A stretch of 64,000 bases of DNA from Deltaproteobacteria bacterium (GTDB lineage Bacteria > JADJOY01), in assembly GCA_016713535.1 (NCBI GenBank), contig JADJOY010000021.1, forward strand, positions 1 through 64,000. The letters are read 5' to 3'. The notes under the pieces are model-generated. The model was not told the origin of the DNA, made no database searches, and saw only the letters and a list, made by a program, of their open reading frames with translations. Of this stretch, positions 19,402-27,864 are shown one piece after another. A program made the position numbers and the translations under genes. How positions within the stretch are numbered: position 1 is the stretch's first letter; every line of letters starts with the position of its first letter.

Positions 19402-20346
19402 CTACCACGTGGTGCTGAAGAACTGCTTCATCCAGCGGCGGTAGACGCCGAACGGCCCGTCGCCCTCCACCAGGAAGGGCCGCGTCAGGTACGCCTTGTT
19501 CTCCCAGATCGGGATGTCCTGGAGCATCTGCTTCTCGAGGTCGCGGATGATCGCGGCGCCGACACCGTGCTTGTCCGAGGCGCCGTCCACCGCGTGCACC
19601 GAATACGCGAACGTCACGTCGGTGGCCTCCTCGTCGACGGGAGTGGCGGTGTTGACCATCCAGGTCTCGATGATGCCGGTGAGGTGCACGGTCTGGAACG
19701 CCGGGCCGTAGTCGGTGGTGTCGATGCCGCCCGGGATCTCGCCCTTGGGAGTGCCGAGCTTCATGCGGCTCTGGCAGCGCAGGATCGGCCCGTCGGCCTC
19801 GACGGTGCTCTCCGGCATGGTGTGGGCGCCGTGCACGTACACGAAGTGGGCGCGGTCGACGGCGTTCTCGTTCATGTCGAGCCAGCGGCTCTTCACCGTC
19901 CAGCGCAGGATCCTGTAGGGCGTCCAGTCGGGCTGGCCGTAGTGCGGCAGGTCCGGCAGCTCGAAGCTCGGCGCGGCGTCTTGGTCGTGGTGCCAGACCA
20001 GCACCAGGCCGTTTTTCTCGACCACCGGCCAGGTGCGCAGGCGCGCATTGGCCGGCGGGCGCTCGCTGTAGGGGACGCGCTTGCACGCGCCGTCGGCGCC
20101 CCACTCCCAGGCGTGGAAGGGGCAGCGGATGCGATCGCCGTCGACGATGGTGCCGCCCACGCCGAGGTGGGCGCCGAGGTGCGGGCAGATCGCGTCGAGG
20201 ACGTGGGCGGTGCCGGCCGAGTCGCGGAAGATCACCAGGTCGCGGCCGAGGTAGTGGGCCGACTTGAGCACGCCCGGCGTGAGCTCGTCCGAGTAGGCGA
20301 CGCGGAACCAGCCGTTGGCGTACGCGGGGAAGGGGAAGCGGCTCAC
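19402..20346 (-). CDS. Rieske non-haem iron oxygenase, KshA-like oxygenase component
   Basis: Intact, 314 residues. The Rieske [2Fe-2S] site is CPHLGAHLG near residue 54 with CPFHAWEW 20 residues later. The mononuclear iron ligands fit NENAVDRAHFVYVHG (Asp/His/His facial triad). The opening PFPAYANGWFRVAYSDEL and the arrangement resemble the oxygenase of 3-ketosteroid 9-alpha-hydroxylase (KshA), so a steroid or other hydrophobic ring substrate is plausible but unproven. No reductase component is adjacent. A perfect 21-bp palindrome lies 41 bp upstream. It heads the reverse-strand run with the amidohydrolases. Confidence 0.85.
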   Translation of the reverse strand: MSRFPFPAYANGWFRVAYSDELTPGVLKSAHYLGRDLVIFRDSAGTAHVLDAICPHLGAHLGVGGTIVDGDRIRCPFHAWEWGADGACKRVPYSERPPANARLRTWPVVEKNGLVLVWHHDQDAAPSFELPDLPHYGQPDWTPYRILRWTVKSRWLDMNENAVDRAHFVYVHGAHTMPESTVEADGPILRCQSRMKLGTPKGEIPGGIDTTDYGPAFQTVHLTGIIETWMVNTATPVDEEATDVTFAYSVHAVDGASDKHGVGAAIIRDLEKQMLQDIPIWENKAYLTRPFLVEGDGPFGVYRRWMKQFFSTTW

Positions 20347-20386
20347 GGGGGCGGCCTCGTTTCGCGCTGGAAGGGCGCGTCCGAAG

Positions 20387-20407
20387 TTTTTGACGAATCG
20401 TCAAAAA
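20387..20407. promoter_or_regulatory. Perfect 21-bp palindrome upstream of the Rieske oxygenase (TetR-type operator)
   Basis: TTTTTGACGA and TCGTCAAAAA mirror each other around a central A. The site lies 41 bp upstream of the Rieske start, where a repressor would block transcription. Ten bases match exactly the site between TetR (12572-13258) and acyl-CoA dehydrogenase (13380), which points to the same regulator. Confidence 0.75.
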
Positions 20408-20623
20408 ACACCTTAGCCGTGCGCCGAAGGGGGCGCAAGGCGGGCTCGGGAGCGCGGTGGGCGGGCCATTCGCACGCGAATCGGGCGATCGTCTTCAGCT
20501 ATCGAACGAAGAGAATATGGGTATTGGACCAATCGAACGCGCAGACGCATGTTGGCCCTCGTCGGGCGCGCCCACGACGGGCCCGCACCGCGACGAACCG
20601 CAACCCAGCCGAGGAGAGACGCC

Positions 20624-21102
20624 ATGTACCCGAGCCCCAGCAAGCTGCCCGAAGCCGCCCGCACCACGCTGGTCCAGACCTTGAACGAGCGCCTCGCGGA
20701 TGGGCTGGACTTGCACGGCCAGATCAAGGTCGCCCACTGGAACATCAAGGGGCCGCAGTTTCCGTCGCTGCACCCGCTCTTCGAGACCTTCGCGGTGAGC
20801 CTCGCGAACCACAACGACGCGATCGCCGAGCGCGCGGTCACGCTGGGCGGCAAGGCCTACGGCACCGCGCGGCGCGTGGCGCGCGCTTCGCGCCTCGCCG
20901 AGTACCCCGAGGAGACGGCCCGCGACATGGAGCACGTGGCGCACCTCGCGGAGCGGATCGAGAGCTACCTCGACGGGCTGCGCGAGTCCCGCGGGGCGTG
21001 GCCGAGAAGGCCGGCGACACCGACACCGTCGACCTCTTCACCGGGATCGTGACCGAGTTCGAGAAGCACGCGTGGTTCCTGCGCGCGTCGCTCGCGAGCT
21101 GA
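20624..21102 (+). CDS. dps: Dps/ferritin-like DNA-protection protein, one frameshift
   Basis: About 160 residues. HWNIKGPQFPSLHPLFETF (residues about 38-56) is the Dps ferroxidase signature, followed by NHNDAIAERAVTLGG. The frame changes near 20994 in a GCGGGGCG run. It continues to the family ending (AEKAGDTDTVDLFTG then EKHAWFLRASL). Dps forms a 12-subunit shell that oxidises and stores iron and protects DNA from peroxide. Upstream lie ATTGG-A-CCAAT (20523-20533) and a repeated ATCGAACG, possible regulator sites in a relatively AT-rich leader. It is transcribed away from the Rieske operon. Confidence 0.85.
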
Positions 21103-21196
21103 AGGGCCGGTCGTCGACGGAGCGACGACCCTCCACGAGCCGCTGGAGGGCGCCGCTCCGTCGGCGCCGCGGCGTCGGCTCCGGTTTGCCCTCCGC

Positions 21197-22555
21197 GGCC
21201 GCGAAGGATCGCGGCCCTCCAGCGCCGGGGCGGACGCCAGGCGGGAGGGCTCACGCCCTCCCCTACACGCCCACGCGCGACGACGGAGCGACGAGGCTCC
21301 ACGATCGGCTGGAGGGCGCCGCTCCGTCGGCGCCGCGGATCGATCGCCGTGGAGGGCGGCCGCTTCGTCGGCCGCCGCCACCCCAACGCTGGGGTCGTCG
21401 ACGAAGCGACGACCCTCCAGCGGAGGTGCGCACCTGGAGCGCGTCCGCTCCGCCGGACGCCAGGCGGGAGGGCTCACGCCCTCCCCTACACGCCCACGCG
21501 CGACGACGGAGCGACGAGGCTCCACGATCGGCTGGAGGGCGCCGCTCCGTCGGCGCCGCGGATCGATCGCCGTGGAGGGCGGCAGCTTCGTCGGCCGCCC
21601 CAGCGCTCGTCCCTGGGGTCGTCGACGAAGCGACGACCCTCCAGCGGAGGCGCGCACCTGGAGCGCGTCCGCTCCGCCGGACGCCAGGCGGGAGGGCTCA
21701 CGCCCTCCCCTACACACCCACGCGCGACGACGGAGCGACGAGGCTCCACGATCGGCTGGAGGGCGCCGCTCCGTCGGCGCCGCGGATCGATCGCCGTGGA
21801 GGGCGGCCGCTTCGTCGGCCGCCCCAGCGCTTCGTCCCTGGGGTCGTCGACGAAGCGACGACCCTCCAGCGGAGGTGCGCACCTGGAGCGCGTCCGCTCC
21901 GCCGGACGCCAGGCGGGAGGGCTCACGCCCTCCCCTACACGCCCAGGCGCGACGACGGAGCGACGAGGCTCCACGATCGGCTGGAGGGCGCCGCTCCGTC
22001 GGCGCCGCGGATCGATCGCCGTGGAGGGCGGCCGCTTCGTCGGCCGCCCCAGCGCTCGTCCCTGGGGTCGTCGACGAAGCGACGACCCTCCAGCGGAGGC
22101 GCGCACCTGGAGCGCGTCCGCTCCGCCGGACGCCAGGCGGGAGGGCTCACGCCCTCCCCTACACACCCACGCGCGACGACGGAGCGACGAGGCTCCACGA
22201 TCGGCTGGAGGGCGCCGCTCCGTCGGCGCCGCGGATCGATCGCCGTGGAGGGCGGCCGCTTCGTCGGCCGCCCCAGCGCTCGTCCCTGGGGTCATCGACG
22301 AAGCGACGACCCTCCAGCGGAGGTGCGCACCTGGAGCGCGTCCGCTCCGCCGGACGCCAGGCGGAGGGCTCACGCCCTCCCCTACACGCCCACGCGCGGC
22401 GACGGAGCGACGACGCTCCACGATCGGCTGGAGGGCGCCGCTCCGTCGGCGCCGCGGATCGATCGCCGTGGAGGGCGGCCGCTTCGTCGGCCGCCGCCAA
22501 CCCAACGCTGGGGTCGTCGACGAAGCGACGACCCTCCAGCGCAAGCCCAGCGATC
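21197..22555. repeat. Tandem array of a 224-bp unit built from hairpins, about six copies
   Basis: The marker GGGAGGGC-TCAC-GCCCTCCC starts at 21243, 21466, 21690, 21915 and 22139, with a one-base-shorter copy at 22363. The period is 223-225 bp and the copies are nearly identical. Each unit carries further perfect hairpins: stem GGCGCCG with loop CTCCGT, stem GGCGGCCG with loop CTTCGT, stem GTCGTCG with loop ACGAAG then CCTCCAG, palindrome AGGTGCGCACCT, and stem GCGTCCG with loop CTCCGC. A single element (stem GGCCGCGA, loop AGGA, CTCCAG) at 21197-21222 precedes the array. Because 224 is not a multiple of three, long repetitive ORFs appear on both strands; I do not consider them genes. The array fills the gap between Dps and the XRE regulator. 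Confidence 0.9.
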
Positions 22556-22564
22556 GATCGCGGC

Positions 22565-23375
22565 TCACTCGACGAAGCGCTGGCAGGCGGCGCGGGTGGC
22601 TTCGTCGAGGGGGGTAGTACGACTCGATCCGCAGCTCCTGGACGCGCACGTTCTGCGGTGCGCTGAAGGCGGTGAGGGTCGTGAGGAAGCTCAGCACCTC
22701 GTCGCCGACCGCGATCCGCACCGTGAAGCACGGCTGTGTCGGCTCGGAGAGGTCGGGCTGGCGCCACTCGCTCGGGATCCCGGGACGCGAGAGCAGGCGA
22801 TCGAGCATCGCCGAGAGCGAGCCGTCGTCGAGCTCGCCGAGCGCCTCGCGGTGCAGCCGATCGAGCACCAGCCTGCAGGTCCGCTCCCAGTCGAGGATGT
22901 GCGGCCTGAGGAGCGCCGGGTCGAGCATCGCCTCGAGCAGGTTCACGGTCGCGAGGTCGGGGAGCTCGGGCAGGAGCCGCGCGAAGAGCGCGAACGCGCC
23001 CACGTTGGCGTCGATCAGGTCGTAGGTGCGGCCCATCACGATCAGGGGATAGGGCTCCTGCTGGCGCTTCATCTCCTCGATCGTCTGCTGAATGAGCGCC
23101 GGCAGCGCCTCGCCGTCGGGCTCGCCGAACTCGCCCTCGAAGCCCGCCGCGCGCAAGAGCGCGTTCTGGTCGCGCAGCGGCACGTCGAGGGTGGCGCCGA
23201 GGCGCAGCACCATCTCGCGGCTCGGCTTGGCGCGCGCGGTCTCGAGGAAGCTCACGTGGCGCGCCGAGACGTCGGCGGCGAGGGCGAGGTCGAGCTGGCT
23301 CAAGCCGCGCTTGGCGCGCCAGTGCTTGAGGAGGGCGGGGAAGAGGCCGGCGTTGGTGGTCGATCGGCTGGGCAT
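22565..23375 (-). CDS. XRE-family regulator with MmyB-like ligand-binding domain, frameshift at 3' end
   Basis: From ATG 23375, residues about 10-65 form a helix-turn-helix (LSQLDLALAADVSARHVSFLETARAKPS). The rest matches the MmyB-type ligand-binding domain (LRDQNALLRAAGF, PYPLIVMGRTYDLIDANVGA, PCFTVRIAVGDEVLSFLTTL). The end should read RIESYYP then LDEATRAACQRFVE, stopping at 22565. The C-run at about 22610 puts it one base out of frame. Such regulators usually control an adjacent divergent gene, here the DUF2834-like and hydrolase pair. The gene ends about 10 bp from the repeat array. Confidence 0.85.
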
Positions 23376-23531
23376 GGCGCGTAGGGTCGCTCCACGCCCG
23401 AGCGCCGTCACTTACCTCGTGAGGTCGTTGCGGCGCCCGCGCGGCGAACGCACCTTGCTGGCCGCAACCGAGCCGCTCGGAGCGCTCGTCGCGGCGCCGC
23501 GCCGCGACCGCCCGAGCACGAAAGGACCGCC

Positions 23532-23825
23532 ATGCCGCGCGCTGTCTTGATCGCCATCCTGATCCCGTTCTCCGCGCTCACCGCCGCTGCGGTCTGGCAT
23601 CACGGCTACTGGGGCATCGTGGCGCCCCACCTCCAGAGCCTCGCAGGGGGCCAGGTCCTCGCCGACCTGGTGATCGCCCTCACGCTGGTCATGACGTGGA
23701 TGTGGCGCGACGCCCGCACCATGGGCCGCAACCCGTGGCCGTGGATCGTGGTGACGCTGGGCTTCGGCTCGTTCGGCCCGCTCTTCTACCTGTTGACTCG
23801 CCCCAGCCAGGGAGGTGAGCGATGA
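23532..23825 (+). CDS. Small three-helix membrane protein, DUF2834-like
   Basis: 97 residues with three hydrophobic segments (AVLIAILIPFSALTAAAVW, VLADLVIALTLVMTWMW, WPWIVVTLGFGSFGPLFYLL). The block DLVIALTLVMTWMWRDAR and the Gly/Pro-rich third helix resemble DUF2834, a family with no assigned function. The stop overlaps the hydrolase ATG (ATGA at 23822), indicating a two-gene operon divergent from the XRE regulator. Confidence 0.7.
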   Translation: MPRAVLIAILIPFSALTAAAVWHHGYWGIVAPHLQSLAGGQVLADLVIALTLVMTWMWRDARTMGRNPWPWIVVTLGFGSFGPLFYLLTRPSQGGER

Positions 23826-24709
23826 GCGCCATCACCCTCGACGACGTCATTCGCACCCTGCGCGCCCCCGACGTGAGCCGCATCGACGTCGGCCACTCCC
23901 AGCTCGCCCACTACCGCTTCGGCGCCGGGCCGAGCCTGGTGTTCGTCCACGGCTGGCCGCTCCACTCGGCCACCTTTCGCGCCGTGATACCCGCGCTCGC
24001 CGAGCGCTTCACGTGTCAGGGGATCGATCTGCCCGCGGCAGGCCGCTCGATCTCCGCGGCGACCACGCCGCTCACCCTCCACGGCTACGCCGAGAGCCTG
24101 CGCCGCGCGATCGACGCCCTCGGGCTCGAGCGCTACGTGCTCGTCGCCCACGACAGCGGCGCCGGCATCGCGCGCTTCCTCGCCGCGGAAGATCCGCGCG
24201 CCGTGGGACTGGTGCTCGGCGACACGGAGATCCCGGGCTTCACGCCCGCGATCATCCGCCTCTACCAGGCGACGCTGCGGGTGCCGGGCGGCACCGCGAT
24301 CGTGCGGCGGCTGCTCGGGCTCGGCGCGGTGCGCCGCTCGCCGCTCGGCTTCGGCGGCTGCTTCAGCGATCCGCGCTTCGTCGACGGCGAGTTCGGCGCG
24401 TGGTTCGTGCGCCCGCTCCTCGAGGACGATCGCTACTTCGAGGCGCAGCTCGGGCTCTTGCGCGCGTTACGTCAGAGCGAGGTCGACCAGCTCGCCGACG
24501 CGCACCGCCAGATCCGCGTCCCGGTGCGCTTCGTGTGGGGCACCGACGACCCGATCTTCCCGATCGCGCGAGCGCGCCCGATGAAGGACCAGCTCGCCGG
24601 CCCCGTCGAGTGGTTCGAGCTCGCGGGAGCGCGCGCCTTCCACCACGAGGATCGCCCCGCCGAGTTCGCCCGCCACGTCGCCGAGCACGCCACGCGCTGC
24701 TTCGGGTGA
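23822..24709 (+). CDS. Alpha/beta hydrolase with Asp nucleophile (epoxide hydrolase / haloalkane dehalogenase type)
   Basis: Intact, 295 residues. FVHGWPLHSATFR is the HGxP oxyanion region. The nucleophile elbow is VAHDSGAG, where the central residue is Asp, as in epoxide hydrolases and haloalkane dehalogenases, not the Ser of esterases. GTDDPIFP and AFHHEDRPAEF supply candidate acid and His residues. Likely chemistry is hydrolytic opening of an epoxide or C-halogen bond. The two are not separable without halide-binding Trp analysis. It is translationally coupled to the small membrane protein. Confidence 0.75.
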   Translation: MSAITLDDVIRTLRAPDVSRIDVGHSQLAHYRFGAGPSLVFVHGWPLHSATFRAVIPALAERFTCQGIDLPAAGRSISAATTPLTLHGYAESLRRAIDALGLERYVLVAHDSGAGIARFLAAEDPRAVGLVLGDTEIPGFTPAIIRLYQATLRVPGGTAIVRRLLGLGAVRRSPLGFGGCFSDPRFVDGEFGAWFVRPLLEDDRYFEAQLGLLRALRQSEVDQLADAHRQIRVPVRFVWGTDDPIFPIARARPMKDQLAGPVEWFELAGARAFHHEDRPAEFARHVAEHATRCFG

Positions 24710-24745
24710 GGGCGCAGGAGCGCGGGTTCGCCGAATGTGACGCTC

Positions 24746-24825
24746 GACGGGGGACGGAGCCCCCGTCGCTACGACCACGGGCTCACCCGTCGTGTTCGTA
24801 GGGCGGGGGCCTCCGTGCCCCCGCC
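24746..24825. repeat. Pair of hairpin elements in opposite orientation
   Basis: The first (24746-24773) has stem GACGGGGG, loop ACGGAG and flank GCTACG. The second (24797-24825) is its mirror: CGTAGG, stem GGCGGGGGC, loop CTCCGT, stem GCCCCCGCC. Loop and flank are exact reverse complements of each other while the stems differ. They lie between the convergent hydrolase and acyl-CoA dehydrogenase. Confidence 0.85.
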
Positions 24826-24880
24826 GCCAGCACACACGACGCTCGACGGCCCGGCGCCGCGTACGGGTTCGCGCCCGCGC

Positions 24881-26071
24881 TCACCGCGGCAGGCCGAGGA
24901 CCCGGGTGGCGATGATGTTGCGCTGGACCTCGGAGGTGCCGGCGTAGATCGTGGCGGCGCGTGACCACAGCGCCTCGTAGGCCCAGTAGCCGTCGTCGAT
25001 CGCGAGGTCGTCGCCGCGCCGCACCAGCGCCGCCGGTCCCATCAGGTCGACGGCGAACTCCTTCACGCGCTGGTCGAGGCTCGACCACAGGATCTTGAGG
25101 GTCGAGCCCTCGGGGCCGGGGACGCCGTGCTTCTCGATGGTGCTGGCATTCCGGTACGCGGTCATGCGCAGGATCAGGTTCTGCGCCGCGAAGTCCATGA
25201 GCTTCTGCCGCACCAGCGGGTCCTGGGCGGCGGTGGTGCCGTCCGCGCGCGGCGTCTTCCTGGCGATCTCCATGAGCCGCTCGACCTCGGCGGCGAGGCG
25301 CGCGTGCTGCGCCGAGCTGCCGCGCTCGTGGGCGAGGGTGTGCATGACGATGTCCCAGCCGCGGTCCACCGTGCCGACCACGTTCTCGAGCGGGACCTCG
25401 CAGCCGTCGAAGAAGACCTCGTTGAACCACGCCTCGCCGGTCATCTCGACCAGCGGCCGGATGGTGATGCCGGGGCTTCGCATGTCCACCAGCAGGAACG
25501 AGAGCCCCTTGTGGCGCACCGAGGTGGGATCGGTGCGGACCACGAGGATGCACCAGTCGGCCTGGTGAGCGAAGCTCGTCCAGGTCTTCTGGCCGGTGAC
25601 GACGATCTTGTCGCCGCGCACCTCGCCGCGGGTGCGCAAGCTCGCCAGGTCGCTGCCGGCGTTGGGCTCGGAGAAGCCCTGGCACCAGATCTCCTCGCCG
25701 GTCAGGATTTTCTGCAGGAAGCGCTCTTTCTGCCACGGCTTGCCGTGGGCGATCACCGTCGGCCCGACCAGCGCCGTGCCGACCGACAGGTTGATCATGT
25801 TGGGCGCCTCGAGGCGCGTGTACTCCTCGGCCCAGATCAGGTACTCGATCGTGCCGATCGCGCGCCCGCCGTACTCCTTCGGCCAGTTGAGGCCGGCCCA
25901 GCCGCCCTCGAAGAGCTTCCTCTGCCAGCGCTTCAGGAACGCGACGCGCTCCGCGGCGTCCTCGGGCTCGCGCACCTTCCCCTCGCGCCAGCCCTCGGGG
26001 AGGTTCCGCTCGAGCCAGGTGCGGACCTCGCGGCGGAAGGCGGCTTGCTCGGGCGTGTCGCGCAGGTCCAT
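24881..26071 (-). CDS. Acyl-CoA dehydrogenase family protein
   Basis: An intact 396-residue enzyme. The N-terminus is MDLRDTPEQAAFRREVRTWL. FAD and substrate blocks are WCQGFSEPNAGSDLASLRT and GQKTWTSFAHQADWCILVVRT, and the end is IYAGTSEVQRNIIATRVLGLPR. In many family members the position before GTS is the catalytic Glu (YEGTS); here it is Ala, as in some heteromeric or relocated-base enzymes. The expected reaction is acyl-CoA desaturation with unknown substrate. It is a different ACAD subgroup from the one at 13380. It is convergent with the hydrolase and separated by hairpin elements. Confidence 0.9.
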   Translation of the reverse strand: MDLRDTPEQAAFRREVRTWLERNLPEGWREGKVREPEDAAERVAFLKRWQRKLFEGGWAGLNWPKEYGGRAIGTIEYLIWAEEYTRLEAPNMINLSVGTALVGPTVIAHGKPWQKERFLQKILTGEEIWCQGFSEPNAGSDLASLRTRGEVRGDKIVVTGQKTWTSFAHQADWCILVVRTDPTSVRHKGLSFLLVDMRSPGITIRPLVEMTGEAWFNEVFFDGCEVPLENVVGTVDRGWDIVMHTLAHERGSSAQHARLAAEVERLMEIARKTPRADGTTAAQDPLVRQKLMDFAAQNLILRMTAYRNASTIEKHGVPGPEGSTLKILWSSLDQRVKEFAVDLMGPAALVRRGDDLAIDDGYWAYEALWSRAATIYAGTSEVQRNIIATRVLGLPR

Positions 26072-26321
26072 GGGCGGCTCCGATCGCGAGAGGTGACGTG
26101 GGCGGCGGCTGCGCCGCCACGATCGCCCGCGCCGAACGAGCGATCAAGAGGCCCCCGCAGCCGTGGCCAGGTGTGCCGTCCGGACCGACCGGACGGGGGA
26201 TTGGATTGTGCGCTCCAATCCCGGGAGCGTGGATGGGCACCGTCAGGGCGCCGATCGCTGGCCGGATGTCCCGGCGGAGTCGGCGCCGTAAGCACGATCC
26301 CCGGGGGGGGCGGAGGTGCTC

Positions 26322-27621
26322 ATGCGGAGCTTCACGAAGGGTCCGGTATCCCTGTTCACGGCGATGGCGCTCGCGTCCTCGGCGTGGGCCGAAGCGGAGC
26401 CCGACCAGTGCACGATCGGCGGCAGCACGGCGCCTGGATACGTGCTGTCCGAGGTCGGCAGCGGGCTGCCGACCAACCAGATCGCCTTCACCAACCCGGC
26501 CACGCGCTGGGGTGAGGGCATGTACATCGCCAACCCGCTCGGCTCGCCGGCGGTGCTCAAGGTGAACCCGGACGGCTCGATCGCGCCGTTCGCGCTCGAC
26601 CCGATGATCCCCGGGCCCGGGTTCGGGGTCACGATGACGGAAGGCCCGAGCTTGCCGAACGCGATGATGATCTCGGCCGGAGTCCTCGGAAACGCGTCCA
26701 TTTACGCCCAGAGCGGCGCCGGAGTGGCGTCGGTGTTCGCGTTGCCGCCGAGCACCTGGGATCACGGCTACCTGAAGCTCGCCGAAGTGCCCAGCGGACC
26801 GAGCGGAAACACGCTATCGGCCCTTCAGCTCGTGTCGTGCGGGCTCGGTTGTGGCGGGTTGTTGGTCGCCGACGTCGATCCGGCGGGAGCCGTGGCTGGC
26901 GATTTCGGGCTCGGCGTGGGCTCCATGGGGCCGGTCGCGGTCCCCAATCAAGCCGCGAGCCCTTCCGGCAGCGGCTTCCCGTCGACCGTCTACGCGGCTG
27001 CGCCCGATGGAGTTGCGAGCCTCGGCCTATGGAATCGCCTCACCGGTCGCGACGACGCTACCTCCGAGCTGGTCGGCTTCGTCGTCCGCCTTCACGATCT
27101 ACGCCGACGTCGCGTTCGGCCCGGGAGTGCCCGGCTTCAGCGCCGACCTCTACGTTCTCGCGCTCTACGCGCCCGATCCCTCGGCGATCACCCAGACCCG
27201 CATCTACCGGGTGAACCCGTTCGGTGCCGCGCAGCTCATCGCGACGGTGCCGAGGGCCGATAACACGTCGTTCATGATCGATCGGGTCGGCGGCCTCGCG
27301 TTCGGGCGCGGCGGCGCCTTCGGTCGTGACCTCTACTTCTCGGCGGGGGACCTGATCTGCCGGCTCGGCGCGCCGGACCAGGACGGCGACGGCATCTTCG
27401 ACTCGCTCGACAACTGCCCGACGATCGCGAACTTCACCCAGGTGGACACCGACGGCGACGGGCGCGGTGACGCCTGCGACGCCTTCCCGACCAACCCGAG
27501 CTGCACGATCGTCCCCGGCAGCGACGTCTCCGCCGCGGCGAGCGCGTGGCCGTGGCTGGCACCGCTCGGCGTGGGGCTGGTGGCGCGGCGCCTGCGGCGC
27601 TCGCGGCGTCCCGAGGCGTGA
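26322..27621 (+). CDS. Secreted protein with thrombospondin type 3 repeats and C-terminal sorting-like tail, one frameshift
   Basis: ATG 26322 follows GGAGG by five bases and starts a signal peptide ([15 protein letters not shown]). The body resembles a beta-propeller-like or cell-surface domain ([30 protein letters not shown]) with no firm family. The frame changes near 27080. The end holds a calcium-binding thrombospondin-3 pair ([28 protein letters not shown]). It closes with [22 protein letters not shown], a hydrophobic helix plus Arg cluster like exosortase or MYXO-type sorting tails. It is probably surface-anchored or processed. Function is unknown. Confidence 0.65.
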
Positions 27622-27682
27622 ACCGGTGGTGGGAATCCGGGCGCGGCCGAGGGGCCGCGCCCGGGCGCCCGCGGCCCCTGTT

Positions 27683-27753
27683 GTAAAGCTGATGCTTTAC
27701 AAAATCGTAAAGCAGATGCTCTACAAAATTGTACGGCTGATGCTTTACAGGCC
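27683..27753. repeat. Three 24-bp tandem repeats, each an inverted repeat (GTAAAGC...GCTTTAC)
   Basis: Units start at 27683, 27707 and 27731, with base changes between copies. Unit 1 is GTAAAGC-TGAT-GCTTTAC plus AAAATC. The middle copy has CTCTAC in place of CTTTAC. The block is AT-rich in a GC-rich setting. Tandem inverted repeats like this often bind a DNA-binding protein. No gene starts within 1 kb downstream on this strand, so a remnant operator is possible. Confidence 0.7.
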
Positions 27754-27864
27754 GGCCTGGCTCGATTTCCCGCGAGAAATGACCGTTTTTGGGCCTCGAG
27801 AGGCGCTACAGCGGCCACCCTCGTCGAGCGGCGAGGACGTTCGGCGCGTCGCGGCGGGCGCGAG

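Noticed and set aside
21243-22555. CRISPR array
   Set aside because: The unit is 224 bp with no unique spacers between short repeats, and there are no cas genes. The 24-bp, 48-bp and 23-bp repeat blocks are directly adjacent copies without spacers.
21072-23411. Long repetitive ORFs on both strands across 21-23.4 kb
   Set aside because: They come from the 224-bp repeat array, which lacks stop codons in several frames. The unit length is not a multiple of three, so the repeats change frame from copy to copy. Only the XRE gene at the right end is real.
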